Origin: Linnemannia hyalina
Taxonomy: Eukaryota > Mortierellomycota > Mortierellomycetes > Mortierellales > Mortierellaceae
Assembly (NCBI GenBank): GCA_019671135.1
Contig: JAHRHY010000017.1
Location: forward strand, 558,001-622,000
Direction: 5' to 3'
Length of the DNA: 64,000 bases
In this document: positions 22,408 through 35,126 of the stretch, piece after piece
How positions within the stretch are numbered: the first letter of the stretch is position 1
How the letters are laid out: every line of letters starts with the position of its first letter
Translations under genes and position numbers: made by a program
Notes under the pieces: generated by a model
What the model was told of the DNA's origin: nothing
What the model saw: the letters and a program-made list of their open reading frames with translations, nothing else
Database searches by the model: none

Positions 22408-23150
22408 TGTCCAATGAAAAAAAAGGAGAGCAAAAAGCACAAAAAGAACGAAGGACGTGGATATAAGGGGAGAGAAAGTGGTATGGCCAACAAAAAAAAG
22501 GGGGGGACAACCGCCTTTGTTATATCTTTTCTGTGAACGTTCTTCAGCTTCATTGAAAAGAAAAACAAGGTTTGTGTGCCCTCGACAAAAGAGGAAAAAG
22601 CTGACTTTGCTACGGACAGCCCAAACGCTGATTGGGCGTTTGCCTCTTTCCGATTCCCTTTTACTGATAAAGAAAGGTTCTCATGTCAAAACGGACACAT
22701 GTACGTTACTCGTTTAGGTGTCCATTTTTCACTCGTACATGCACGAAACCATCGCTTGGGCCGTTTGTTTCTGTTGTATCCAATGGAGCACTGAGGTTTG
22801 TTTTTTTTCGTCTAATGTTCACAACAAGAAATTAGTCTGCATTGTTGTAGCCGGGGATGGTTTCCAGTGGTCACACCATCGTTGCATTAATGAGGGAAAA
22901 CAATGGCAACCATTATGGCTACTTTTTCTGGCGTCCATCCTACTATCTCATTTCCATAATCCATACTCCTTTTTCTGCTAGCCAGCATTGAGTTTGATGT
23001 TGTCTGAAATATCAAAATGTAATTAAGTGAAAAAAATATTCTAAATCGCGTTCTCTATCGTACAATTAACAACACCAGTGGGTAAGGAAGAAGATAGTAG
23101 GGGGTGGTAAGGAAAAGAAGATAAACAAAGGGGATCTCAAGAAAAGTAAC
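22408..23150. other. Intergenic region between ABCC paralogues A and B (promoter of A)
   Basis: 743 bases between the start of paralogue A and the stop of paralogue B, both on the minus strand. It holds an interleaved palindrome with a CCAAT core. No gene-like frame is seen. Confidence 0.65.
22619..22642 (-). promoter_or_regulatory. Interleaved inverted repeats with CCAAT box upstream of ABCC paralogue A
   Basis: Two perfect inverted repeats overlap here: GCCCAA/TTGGGC (22619-22624 and 22632-22637) and CAAACGC/GCGTTTG (22622-22628 and 22636-22642), each with a 7-base spacer. The centre contains ATTGG, a CCAAT box on the sense strand, about 225 bases before the ATG. It could be a transcription-factor site for the transporter; this is inference. 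Confidence 0.4.
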
Positions 23151-26100
23151 TTAGGCCGAGGCAACCTCACCGGCCTGCTCCGCCAGTCTATAGAATAACG
23201 ATTCTTTTCTCTTCAGTAACTCGCTTGGGGACTCGTACTCTTCCACACGTCCTTTCTCCAGCACCAGGATCTTGTCAGAGTCCATGACAGTCTTGATGCG
23301 ATGCGCAATCGTCAAAATCGTTCGGTCTTTGAACTCGGTGCGGATAGTCCTCTGAATCAATTCATCTGTTTCAACATCTACTGCGGCGGTCGCCTCGTCA
23401 AGGACCAAAATCTTGGTCTTACGGAGAAGTGCACGGGCCAAGCAAATCAAGGACCGCTGACCAACCGAGAAGTTATCGCCGTTTTGCGTCACCTCATACG
23501 AAAGGCCGCCAGGCATCGTGGAGAGATATGTCTTCAAATGGGCGCGATCAAGAGCCTCCCAGATCTCGGCGTCAGTGGCATCGTCAAAGGGATCCAGGTT
23601 ATCGCGGACAGTGCCGACAAACAGCGTGGGGTCTTGCGGGATGATAGCAAGGTGCTGACGGAGTTGCTCCAAACCGACAGTAGAGATATCGATACCGTCG
23701 ATCCAGATTGATCCGCCATCCTCCTCAACTTCGACCTTCTCCAGATCGGTGACCTCGGCGGCCTTGGCGGGATCCTCGTCCATGTCGGCGCCATTATGGC
23801 TAGCCTTGGCCCAGTGGCTGTTGGCGGCTTCAATGATACGGAACAGGGCCAAGGTCAAAGAAGACTTTCCGGCACCAGTTCTTCCAACAATGCCAACCTT
23901 CTCTCCAGGCAGAACATCGAACGACACCTTCTTGAGCACCAGATCCATACCCTGACGGTAGCGAGTCGAGTAAGACTTGAACGAGAGATTTCCCTCACCG
24001 GGCCAGTTCTCAGGAACGGCAACATCGGTGACGTTGGGAGCCTCCTGGTTCTTGTTGGAATACTCCTCCGTTCTCTCGACAGCAACCATCTCGAATTGGA
24101 CCTCGCACAGGCAGCGAACAAGCCAAGTGATATCTACCGTGATGTTCAGGGCATAGGCGAGCGACATGCCGACCATGCTGGGGTTGACGCTGTTGCGGGC
24201 CAAGACAGCAAACAGCGAGGCAGCAAGGACAATGACGGATCCGAGGGACTCAAGACGAACGTTCAACCAACGGTTACCGACAGCCCAAACAAAGTGAGCA
24301 TTCGAGGCCAGGTCCGAACGGGAGGCGTTGTCGGCAATAAAGCGCTCGTTGCAACGGAGGGCACGAATCGTCGACACACCAGACAGGGTCTCGGAGAAGT
24401 GCTGGTACATTGGCGATTTTGCCACAGATTCGATACGCTTGAAGGCACGGGAGGAGGCAATGTAGTAGGTCATCACAAAGCCGTAAATCACAAAGATGGG
24501 TGGCACAATGGCCAAGAATATGGGGGTCGTGACAGAAATGACAATCAAACTTCCCGTGACGGAGACACCACAGAAAAACAAGTCGTGGAAAGCCCAGGGG
24601 AGTTTCTCGTCGATACTGAAGATGTCGGACGAGAAACGGTTAATGATACGACCTGTGGGTGTGGTGTCGAAGAAGGACATGGGCAGACGGAGAATATTGT
24701 TCAGGAGCATGTTGTGGAGCTGCTCTGAGGCGCGGACACCGGCAGAGACCATGGTGGTGTATGAGGTCCAGGCGATCAACGTCATGAAGATGCCGACCAA
24801 GGACGCATAGACACCCATATAGTAGCCAATTGTGTGGGTCGAAGTTTTGGCGGCGCTAACCCAGTGCTCGAGCCAAGTGTTGGTTCCGATCTGGCAGCCC
24901 TGGATGATGCAGAACAAAATGAGAACCTGGATGACATTGAACAAACCACTGTTATAGGGAAAAACGTATACAAAGAGATCTGTCAGGATACGACATGCTT
25001 GAAGTCATACAGTCGATCGAAGAAGCAAGCAGGAATGGAAGAGAAAACTTACGCAGAGTTGGCGTAGATCTTGAAAACGTTCCACTGAATACCGCCAACC
25101 TTCATCGTCTCCTCCTCAGTCAGGCCGGCATTTTCGTCCAGCTTGTCATCAACCTTCTCGATTTTGGGCTCAGTTGTGGTGGGGCCATCGCTAATCTCGA
25201 CCTCGTTGATGGTTTCAGCCTCACAGTCAGAGTCGTCCTTCTCCTTGTGGGCGACAGAGTAATCCTGAATAAGCTGGTTGAAGGCGTTCCTGGCGTCGAT
25301 CAACTCCTGGTACCGGCCGGTCTCGCTGATCTCACCATCCTTGATAACCACGATTTGGTCAACCTCGCTCAGATGATGAATGCCGTGGGTGACCAAAAGA
25401 CGCGTCTTATCCTTCAGCAACCCTCTAGGCCCGATCAAGTTCTGCCATAAATGCTGGTCAACATGCGCATCGACTGCACTGAGAGGGTCGTCCAGAAGGT
25501 AGATGTCGGCATCCTGATAGGCAGCACGGGCGAGAGAGACTCGTTGCTTCTGTCCTCCCGACAAATTGATTCCACGCTCTCCGATCTCGGTCTGGTCGCC
25601 GGCTGGGAGCATCTCAATATCAGGTCCAAGTCCGGCGGCGTAAACGATGCGATCGTACTTGTCCTGATCGAAGGGGAGGCCAAACACAATGTTATCCTTG
25701 ACGGTGGCGTTGATGATCCAAGTTTGCTGGGGGGCGTAGGCCACACGACCCGACATCCTGACCGTTCCATGGCGCTTGTACATATCTCCAATCATAGCGT
25801 TGAAAAGCGATGTCTTCCCCTGACCGACACGGCCGACGATGGCTGTAAGGTTACCGCGGTCAACCGAAAGGGTGATGTTCTTGAGAGTGGGCTCATAGTT
25901 GCGCTCGACGGATTCGGCACGGAATGGGACTGGCAAACCAGCTTCCTTGGCCTCCTTGTCCTCCAGCTTACGCTTCTTAACCTCCTTCTTCTCCCTAACC
26001 TTAGTCTGCTTCTCAGTCTCCTCCTCGGGCCCATCCTTATCCCAAGCAAAGACGCCTTCCTTGATCTCGATGACTGGCTGCGCAGGGTCCTTGGGCAAGT

Positions 26101-28282
26101 CGTCAGAGCGATCAATCTGGTCATCGGAAAGCTCTTCAGACAACAAATAGGTCTGGATACGACGGGTGGCGACAATGAGTCCGATGGTCTCTCCCAAGAT
26201 GTACGAGAGCATACCAATGGGTCTGTTGAGCATTCCAAAGAGGGTGATCGAGACGAAGATGGTCTGTGAATTGATGTCTCCGGGTGTGAATCCAGGGCCT
26301 CCAACGGTGGCGTAGATACTGAACGAGACGAGCGCAATCAACAAGGTCATCGAACTGAACATGATGGTCATGAACGAGAAGGCAACTCCCATCTTGCGCA
26401 AGATCGAGAGCTCGCGGTTACGATACACAGCAATCTTATTGCGGAACGACGACTCCCTATTAACGACGAAAAGGAGAGAACAATGTTAACGTTCAGGGTC
26501 GATGTCAATTAAAAATGATGCATGGTCACAATGAACACGCGAACTGGCATACCATCCATAAAGCTTGACGATCTTGATTCCTGACAGGACCTCGTTGACC
26601 AGACGGATGCGGTTGTCCTAAATTATGAGAATACAAACACAGAAGGTTAGCTTGTGTTGTTCACCCATTGAACATCAAGTGAACATACAAAAAAAAAAGA
26701 GAGAGACATACCATGGCGGTGAGCTTGGTGTCCTTCGCCTTAGAGAAGAAGGCAGCAATCCAGCCCTGGAGAGGGGTGACAGCAATGATAGTAGCCAAAC
26801 CAGCAAGAGAAGCCCAGCCCAACTGACGGTACAACAACCAAAGCGCAATACAGATCTCCAAGGGAACCGAGAACCAGAAGGGAGTCAAGGGCAACGCCTG
26901 AGACCATCTCTCTGCATCGACCGACATGTGGTTGTTGATCTCTCCGGGTGTTTGAGTCTGTCTGGCAGCAGGCGAAAGCTTGAGGGCCTTACGGTAGATC
27001 ATAGAAATTAAGGCAGTACGGGCCTCGATACCCATGTTCATGATCAGCTGATTGTATTGGCCCTCCATCACCGCACTTAGGATCGTCGCAAAGAACATGC
27101 CGAACGACAAGACGATTCCGAGCGCCACTGGTTGAGGCGCATCGGTGGAGTAGGACTTTGTGAACGACAACAACTGATTCATTAACTCGGGGGAGATAAA
27201 CAACAGCACAGATGCCATGAACCTGTAAATAATGACAGGAATCCACTGAGGTCCATAGGCTACAAGAACCAACCTGATCAGCTGGGGATCTTTACCCTTG
27301 GCAGCGCGCTTGGCAAGATGTGCATCCCATTTGTCAGAAAGGTACGAGTACGAGAACTTTGTCTTGATCCTGAGAGGCATCATTCCTTGGACATCGGGTG
27401 CGTGCAGAGGTCGCTTGTATCCGTCCGAGATGAGATGCTGGATGTAGTGGAACCAGTATCGCGAAAAGATGTTGGCCTTCTCGTAGGAGCTGGCGTTGCT
27501 GTCCTGCTGAACACGAGTGTTTCCACGTGGCCATGCCTCGACTGCAAATCCGAGAATGATGGATCCATAGTAGACGTAATAGAGGGTGGTTGATGATCCT
27601 GAGGGAAGGGCGCTGAGGGTGCGGATGGTGATGGCTCCTGCAACGATTGAGACGAGGTAGTAAGAGTATATGGCAGTCGACGAGCGAATCTCGTAGAGGT
27701 GTTCAAATCTGTTCAAGACCATGGCAAACAGCTACAAGGCAATACAGAAAAAAGAAGTCAATAGGTTAGATTTTAAACAACATTCTTCTGTAGACGTACA
27801 AAAAGAGCTAGCAAAGTAATGGAACGTACCCAAGCAGCAGCCATGGATGCGCTACCAAGCACAGTGGCAGGCGAATAAATATCCTCACTTCCCGACAATG
27901 CAGCTCTGACAATAAGGGCGACCATAGACACCAACATGAAGGATTGTCCAAGCCAGTAGATCAAGTTTGTCCTCCCAAGTCCATGGGCCTGTCCGTTTCT
28001 GTGGAGCTTCCATGTACGGTATAAGAAGGCAGTGACGGCCAAGCAAGCGGGAAGGGTTAAAAGGATGGTGGATTCAAAGCAAGGGGTGAGGTCGACTCTG
28101 TTGGGTGATGTGGGACCCTATTTTGAATTTAAACAGTAAGGAAAAAGTAAAAGGGTGAGATTCGAGATTGTAAAAAACACTGTGGGAAGAGGGACATCTC
28201 AGTTCTCAATGCATATCTGTCCCTGAAGTGCGACGAGGTCCCTTACCCATCCTTCTTGGCCTCCGCAGTACCCGGAACTCAT
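23151..28282 (-). CDS. Full-length ABCC (MRP/YCF1-type) transporter, paralogue B
   Basis: Six exons (28247-28282, 27830-28117, 26712-27731, 26553-26617, 25053-26456, 23151-24948) give 1536 residues. The exon plan matches paralogue A exactly in phase and nearly in length: exons 1, 2, 4 and 6 are 36, 288, 65 and 1798 bases in both. It starts MSSGYCGGQEGW. NBD1 carries GRVGQGKTS, LSGGQKQR and IYLLDDPLSAVD; NBD2 carries GRTGAGKSS, FSVGQRSL and ILVLDEATAAVD. Before NBD1 it has a charged insert (EEETEKQTKVREKKEVKKRK) where A has glutamines. Two DNA tracts covering NBD1 and NBD2 are almost identical to A while flanking exon sequence and introns differ. It lies between paralogues C and A, about 740 bases from A. 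Substrate unknown. Confidence 0.95.
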
Positions 28283-28378
28283 ATCGATGTGTCCAGGTGG
28301 GGATTAAAAGGGAAAAAAAGGGAGTGAAAGGGGGAGGGTCGGAGAGATAGAGGTGGACTAAATGGGGGATGCGGAAGG

Positions 28379-28386
28379 TTTATATA
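28379..28386 (-). promoter_or_regulatory. TATA box (TATATAAA on - strand) of ABCC paralogue B
   Basis: TATATAAA on the minus strand lies 97 bases before the ATG at 28282. A 33-base T run on the sense strand sits directly upstream of it, a nucleosome-excluding arrangement common in fungal promoters. Confidence 0.5.

Positions 28387-28388
<2 letters not shown>

Positions 28389-28421
<33 letters not shown>
28389..28421. repeat. Mononucleotide run, 33 A
   Basis: An uninterrupted A run on the + strand (poly-T on the sense strand of paralogue B) abuts its TATA-like box. Confidence 0.9.
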
Positions 28422-28426
<5 letters not shown>

Positions 28427-30011
28427 GATGGGGATGTGTAAGATAAAAAAGAAGTCTGAGAAGGAATGCACAATGTAGATGGTGTGTATGGGGTGAGACT
28501 AAGATGATGAGAAAAAAAAATAAAAAATTAGGATGCTTCTTTGATCGTGGACGAAGCTTTTATACTATCGCCCAGGGACTCACGTAAATGGTAATGCCCG
28601 ATAACAACCGCATCCAAGCAGGCTACCCTGCATTTCTCCTTCTTACTTCCGAAAAGAAGCACAACAGCCATGACAACAGAGATTTCTTGGACCTTTGTGT
28701 CATCCAACCTCATTCTCAATAGAAACGAGAAAAAAGGTATAGAAGACAATGCCTTGAGAGCATTTTGGCCTGCGGGGTTGCAAATCGACTGTGACACTTT
28801 CTGTCTTTGCATTCCGAAGAAGGAAAATCTCCTCTTGAGGACATGAACGTCAACTCAGGGACAACATCGATTCGCTACCCTTTAGGTGGCGATATAATGA
28901 TATGCTCGCAAAAATAAAGTTGTCATATCATTTTCTTGCTCTTCGGACTGCGAGGAATTGAGCAACAAAAGTTCTCTCTTAATCAATTCGTAAACCATCA
29001 ATGAGGCTGAAGCAATCGAAAGGATGTAATTCCATGAGGGGAGGGGAGTGCGAATTGTTCGAGAGATGAACGGGCTTACTCTGCTCCATTCCACCCATTA
29101 ACGCAAAAAAAATGATGTGAGTCCATACGAAACCAGTGAGGTACACTCAGCTCCGCCGTCGTTGTACTTTTGCTGCGCGTGAAAAGTAGGTGGACGTTGT
29201 GATTGACAAGAGCGCCCTCCTCTTTTCCACATCCTGCTCCCTCATCATCTCCTGCATCCCCTCTCAACGTCATCCCCCATCATCCGCAGCAAACGACAGA
29301 AACCATACTCAACTCAATTCAGATCCGAGGTTAGAAAAATTAAAAAATTTAAGCCTCTAACCATATTACCGCGATGCTTCCTAGCTTGGACCCTTTCATT
29401 GTACCCAGAATCGTGACCATGTTTGGTCAAGATCCCTCATAAAATCAATCTCAGACATATCGAATCCATTTCTGGTGTCATTGATCCTCCCTCCACTTTA
29501 CCAAATACTGGGGGTATCAAAACAATCGAAGCAATGCTTTCCTTCTTTTTCCCTGTTGCTCATGTGAACAATTGGGCAGCTAAGGTTATTATTTCTTTTG
29601 TTGTTGATGATAAAGACATGAAAAGACGTCCATCTCTCGGTAAACGCCATACGTTGGTCGCCTATCCTCGTTGCTGGTTTTATTTTTGTATTTTATCAGG
29701 GCAGCGGAGTGTGCCTGGACGTTCAGTTGATCTCGAGAAACAAAAACAAAAAAAAAGGGCATTCGTTGTTCTTAAACATATATGTTCACGATACAACAAA
29801 GGCATCACTACCATCCTTACTTCTTTACTTTTACTTTTTTTAAAAGGTCTTGTACAAAACTGCCCCTCGATGAATGCCAAGTGTTTCATTCAATCAAGAA
29901 AAATTAAGCATGGTTCGTACCTATATATGTCTAACCATGCCTCACAGCCATCACATCCATCAAAAGGGGTATCCATTCAGGCATCACAATAAAAAATACC
30001 TAATCCTCTCA

Positions 30012-33000
30012 TTAATGCACCTCACCAGCTTGCTCGGCCAACCGGAAAAATAACGAACCCTCCCTCCTCTTCAACAACACCTCCGGACTCTCATACTCCT
30101 CCACCTCGCCTCTCTCCAGCACCAAGATCTTGTCCGAGTCCATGACGGTCTTGATCCGGTGCGCGATCGTCAACACCGTCCTGTCCTTGAACTCCTCCCG
30201 AATCGTCCTCTGGATCAACTCATCCGTTTCAACATCCACAGCTGCTGTCGCCTCATCCAACACCAAGATCTTGGTCTTGCGAAGCAACGCACGGGCCAAA
30301 CAGATCAACGACCGCTGGCCAGCCGAGAAATTATCCCCGTTCGACACAACCTCATAAGACAACCCTTCAGGGAAGGAAGAGATGAGCGATTTGAGGTGGG
30401 CTCGTTCGAGGGCTGTCCAGAGTTCGGCGTCAGTCGATTGGTGGAAGGGATCTAGGTTCTCGCGGATGGTGCCTGCAAAGAGGATGGGGTCCTGGGGGAT
30501 GATGGAGAGGTGGCTGCGGAGGGTGTGTAGGCCTAGTGTCGAAATGTCCACACCATCAATCTCAATCGATCCTCCTCCTCCTCCAGGGGTATTACAACCG
30601 CCCATATCAACAGCAGGAGTGCCGTGTACGCTCGCAGCAGTAGCCCGAGCCCAATAGCTGTCCTTGGCCTCAATCATACGGAACAACGCCAACGTCAAAG
30701 ACGATTTCCCAGCTCCTGTCCTCCCAACAATTCCAACCTTCTCCCCAGGCGCCACCTCAAACGACACATTCTTCAACACCGGCTCCAGACCTTCCCGATA
30801 CCTCGCCGAAAAGTCTCTAAATACAACCTTCCCCTCCGCCGGCCAACCTTCCGGTAGCCGAACACCAGTCTCGAGAGGAGCCTCCTGCGGTAGCTCAGCA
30901 TACTCTTCTATCCGTTCAACACTAATCAACTGGTTGGACATCTCGGCCCAAGACCGGACCAGGTACGTGATATCGCCCGTAATGTTCATCGCATACGTCA
31001 ACGACAGGCCCACCAAACTAGCTCCTCCCACACTACTCCTATTCAAGACCGCCAACAGCGCCGCATCAAAGACTATCAGCGCCCCCAAAAACTCCAACCG
31101 CACCTTCAACCACCGATTGGCAATCCCAAATGCCAACTGCGTCTCGGCCGACAGATCTGCCTTCTCCCCATTCACCTTCACAAACCTCGGCGCGGCAGAC
31201 ATGGCACGGATGGTCGAGACGCCCGCAAGAGTTTCCGAGAAGTGCTGATAAAGTGGCGACTTTGAAACGGACATGAACCGTTTGAGAGCTTGGGAGGAGG
31301 CGAGGAAGTAGGATTGGATGTAGAGGTAGCAGAGTGTGAGAGGAGGGATGGCGTAGAGGAATTGTGGGCTGGAGATGGAGATGACGACGAGAGTGCCAGC
31401 GATGGCAACGAGGCAGTAGACGACGTCGATGAGGTTCCAGATGATGTTGTCGTCGATTGCATCCACGTCTGTCGAGAACCTGTTGATGATCCGACCGACA
31501 CTACGTAAAGGTGGTAACAATAATAAGAAAAGAAAAGAAAAGAGTTGTCAGATCAAAAGTTTGAAAAATAAAGAAAGAGCATACCATACACATGCATAGC
31601 AATGTCCAATACCAAAATCGCAGAAAAAAATTGGCTTACGGAGTGACATCGAAGAACGCCATAGGTTGCCTAACCAGATTGTCCAACAACCGATCATGCA
31701 TATGCCTTGCCCCCTTCACAGCCGCCAAAACATTTGCCACATAGAACAGCACCATATTGAACGCCATATACGCCAACGTAAATCCAGCATAGATAACCAA
31801 GAACTCGATCACAGAGTACTTGTCCTGACCCGCAGCATCTGACCAGTACCGTAACCAGAAGCTGGTCCCGACTTGGGCAACCTCGACGAGGATGTAGAAG
31901 ATGATGACGAGTACAATGTTGGTGTAGGAGGCTGCTTTTGCGTAGACCATGAACATGTGCCAGCCCACGCCCCCATTAACCATCTTCTCTGCGGCGACCA
32001 GTCCTGCGGCGGGTTTGGGCTCGTCGTCGTCGGTGGGTTTGGTATCCTGAGCTGAGAAAGCAGTACTGCTGGCAGGCGCGACAACAGTAGTAGCGTCAGT
32101 GTCTTCAGCAGCCTCACTTCCTGTCTCCGACATCGTATCTGCTGATGAAGTTGCGGGCTTATTGGCGGTTTGCCTACGTTGCTTTTTGGCGGTGACCGAG
32201 AACTCAAGGTTGAGCTGATAAAAGCCCCTCTTAGCTGCTAACAGCTCATCAAAGTGCCCTTTCTCACTAATGGACCCATCCTTCATCACCAACACCTGAT
32301 CCACCTCACTCAAATGGTGGAGTCCATGTGTGACCAAAAGCCTCGTCTTGTCCTTCAACAACCCCTCGGGCCCAATCAAGTTCTTCCAAAGGTGGTGGTC
32401 AACATGCGCATCGACAGCACTCAAAGGATCATCCAACAGATAAACATCCGCATCCTGGTATGCTGCACGGGCAAGAGCGACACGCTGCTTCTGGCCTCCG
32501 GATAAGTTAATCCCGCGCTCGCCAATCTCGGTTTGATCGCCGGTAGGGAGCATATCCAGATCCTGCTGCAGGCAACACGCCCGGATCACAGCCTCGTATC
32601 GGTCCTGGTCCAATGGTTTCCCAAAGAGGATGTTGTCCTTGACGGAGCTGTGCAAGATCCAGGCCTGCTGGCTGACATAGGCGACGCTGCCTCGAACTTG
32701 AACGGATCCTTGGTACTTGTACATGTCTCCGATGAGGGCGCCGAGGAGGGATGATTTTCCTGAACCGATTCGACCTACGACGGCGGTTAGAGATCCGGCT
32801 CGGAGACGGAAGTTGATGTTGGTGAGTGTAGGTGCGCGAGGTGTCGCCACGATTTCGGAGGATGGTGATGATGATGATGACGACAGCAATGGTGTGTTCT
32901 CGTCCTCTGTCGCGTTGTCATTGTCACAGTCACCCTGATCATCGGCCGCTTGCTTATGCCACGACAGAACCGCATCCCTCACAACAACATCATCTTCGCC

Positions 33001-35126
33001 GTTCCCGCTCAACACAGTCGTCAAATCAACGGACAACTCCTCAGACAACAAAAACGCCTGTATCCGCCGAGTAGCAACCAGAATAGAGGTCGTACTGCTC
33101 AACAACGTATCCATGCTCGAAATGGGCCTACTTAACAGCCCAAACAGCGACAAGCTGACAAAGATGACATGGGGTGTAATCTCTCCAGGAGTGCCACCAG
33201 GTCCGCCAACCACAGCGTAGATCCCGAATGAGAGGAGACTCATGAACATGGTGGTGGAGAATATCAAGGTCATCCCGGCATAGACGACTCCGAAACGACG
33301 CAGGACCGCCATTTCAATCTCACGGTATCCTGCAATCCTTGCCTTGAACGCGTTCTCTATAAATCGAGAAAAAAAGGAGGTTAGTTATCTGCGTATGAGC
33401 GAAACATAATAAACAATGCAAAGGCAAAAAAGTGCGCTCTTACCCCAGGCGTACAACTTGACGGTCTTGATGGAGGTCAACATCTCAGTGACCAACCGAA
33501 TACGATGATCCATGGCCGTCAGCTTGGTATGCTTGACCTCCGAAAAGATATTCGACACCTTTTTCTGGACCGGGATCAGCCCCACCACAGTAACCAGCCC
33601 AACAAGGGAGCACCACCCCAACTGGTGATACAACATCCACAACGCCACCAACAACTCAATCGGCGCCGAGACCCACTGTGGTAAAGTGTTGAGTGCCGTT
33701 GACCACTTCTCGACATCAACCGACATGTGGTTCGAGATGGCTCCTGCAGTCTGGGTCTGCCGGGCTTCGGGCGATAATCTCAAAGACTTGCGGTAAATCA
33801 AACCAATAAGACCAGAACGGATCTCCATCCCACGCTCGGCGTTGAGTTGAAGCAGCTGCGCGCCCGTGACAGAACTCACAAGCGATACCATGAACATCAG
33901 CACTGCCAGGTAGATTCCATATGACAACGGTTGTGGCGCAGGCGCAGGCGCAGGCGCAGGCGCATCCGTCGACGAGGACGAGGCCATCATAAAGTCCAAA
34001 ATCCGACCCAAGAGCACTGGCTGGAGGTAAACCAAAGTCGTCGACACAACCCTCGTCAACACAATAGGCGCCCAGCCCACCCATCCAAACGTTAAGGCAA
34101 TCGTCCTGAACAGCAACCACGGTCTCGCCTTCTCCTGACGAGTCTTCGGCAGCAACGCAAAGAACCGTGCCTCCTGTTTCTTCCAAGTCGCCGCAAGATC
34201 CTTGTACGCATTCTCGGACCGAATCCGCTCTGGCATCAAATGTGCGAGGTCGTCCAGAAGAAGCGGGCGACTGTATCCGATACTCATGATGGGCTGGATG
34301 TAGTGGAAGGAAAGTCGTGAGACAAGGTTGGCCTTTTCAAAGACGCTCGCGGTGGATGAGTTTTGGACTTTTGTCCATCCTCTCGGCCATGCCTCTACGA
34401 CCAAGCCAATGAAAAGTGAGCCCAGGAACCAGTGGAGGATAGGTAGGGGGTATGTGGGTGATGGAGAAGGGTTTGAAGGTGGCTGGCGTGCCAACCAGAG
34501 GGCGGCTCCCATACCGAGATTGGCGACGAGGTAGTAGCCCAGAATAAAATCGGACGATCGGATCGAGTACTTGTGCTCTTCCTTGTTCAGTACTATCGCC
34601 AAGATCTATCCATAGCAAATATTGAGACAGACAAAAAAAAAAAAGGCGCTTTGGTGAGTAAAGAAAGGCGGAAGGCGAGAAGTCAAGGTATTAATTCTCT
34701 AAGAAGAGAGGCTTACCCACGCGAGCAGCATAGTCGCAGAAGCAAGAAGCACGTCCCAATCAAGTGACTGTTGGTGATTCCGAATCTCCATGCACAGAGT
34801 CGCGATGAGGGAGATGCATCCGCTCAGCATGAGACAGAATGAGGACCAGTAGATGAGGTCAGTTCGACCAAGACCGTGTTCGCGACCATGCTTGTGGAGC
34901 CAGACGAGTCGGCCGAGAAAGAGTGCGCCTGCGATGGATGCAGGGAGTGTCAAGAAGAAGCTAGAGTCGATGTGATTACACACGCGTAGGAGGTATGTAG
35001 CGAATTAGTTTACTATATAGCGGATAGCTCAGAGGGTAGTTGGAGTAGAAGAAAAGGCCAAACGGTGTGTAGAACATACAATGCGGTGGAGCGGAAGATG
35101 GTATTGTCGTTCTTGGTGACCATCAT
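30012..35126 (-). CDS. Full-length ABCC (MRP-type) transporter, paralogue C
   Basis: Five exons (35080-35126, 34717-34960, 33444-34605, 31640-33356, 30012-31500) give about 1552 residues from MMVTKNDNTIFRSTAF. NBD1 has GRIGSGKSS, LSGGQKQR and VYLLDDPLSAVD; NBD2 has GRTGAGKSS, FSAGQRSL and ILVLDEATAAVD. It is clearly more diverged than A and B. The intron after LTAM, present in A and B, is absent here (LTAMDHRIR is continuous). A different intron splits ...FFDVTP/VGRIINRF in membrane domain 2, and exon 1 is not homologous to the MSSGYC exon. A small Ala-Pro repeat lies in membrane domain 1 (33935-33965), an acidic/serine insert precedes NBD1, and a T/A/S-rich linker follows it. The start is less certain than the rest: in-frame stops block extension to the ATG at 35352. 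Confidence 0.92.

Larger units (their letters stand above)
28283..30011. other. Intergenic region between ABCC paralogues B and C
   Basis: 1.7 kb with the promoter of paralogue B at the left (TATA-like box and A run) and the 3' flank of C at the right. Open frames at 28528-28812 (-) and 29423-29992 (+) were inspected. The first has an ATG but no recognisable domain, and the second begins only at a TTG. I do not call either a gene. Confidence 0.55.

Noticed and set aside
28528..28812. 94-residue frame with ATG on the - strand upstream of ABCC paralogue B
   Set aside because: No recognisable domain, no clear promoter or splice partner. Length is within what spacer of this size gives by chance.
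29423..29992. 189-residue frame on the + strand between ABCC paralogues B and C
   Set aside because: It begins at TTG, has no domain, and has the composition of translated AT-rich spacer.
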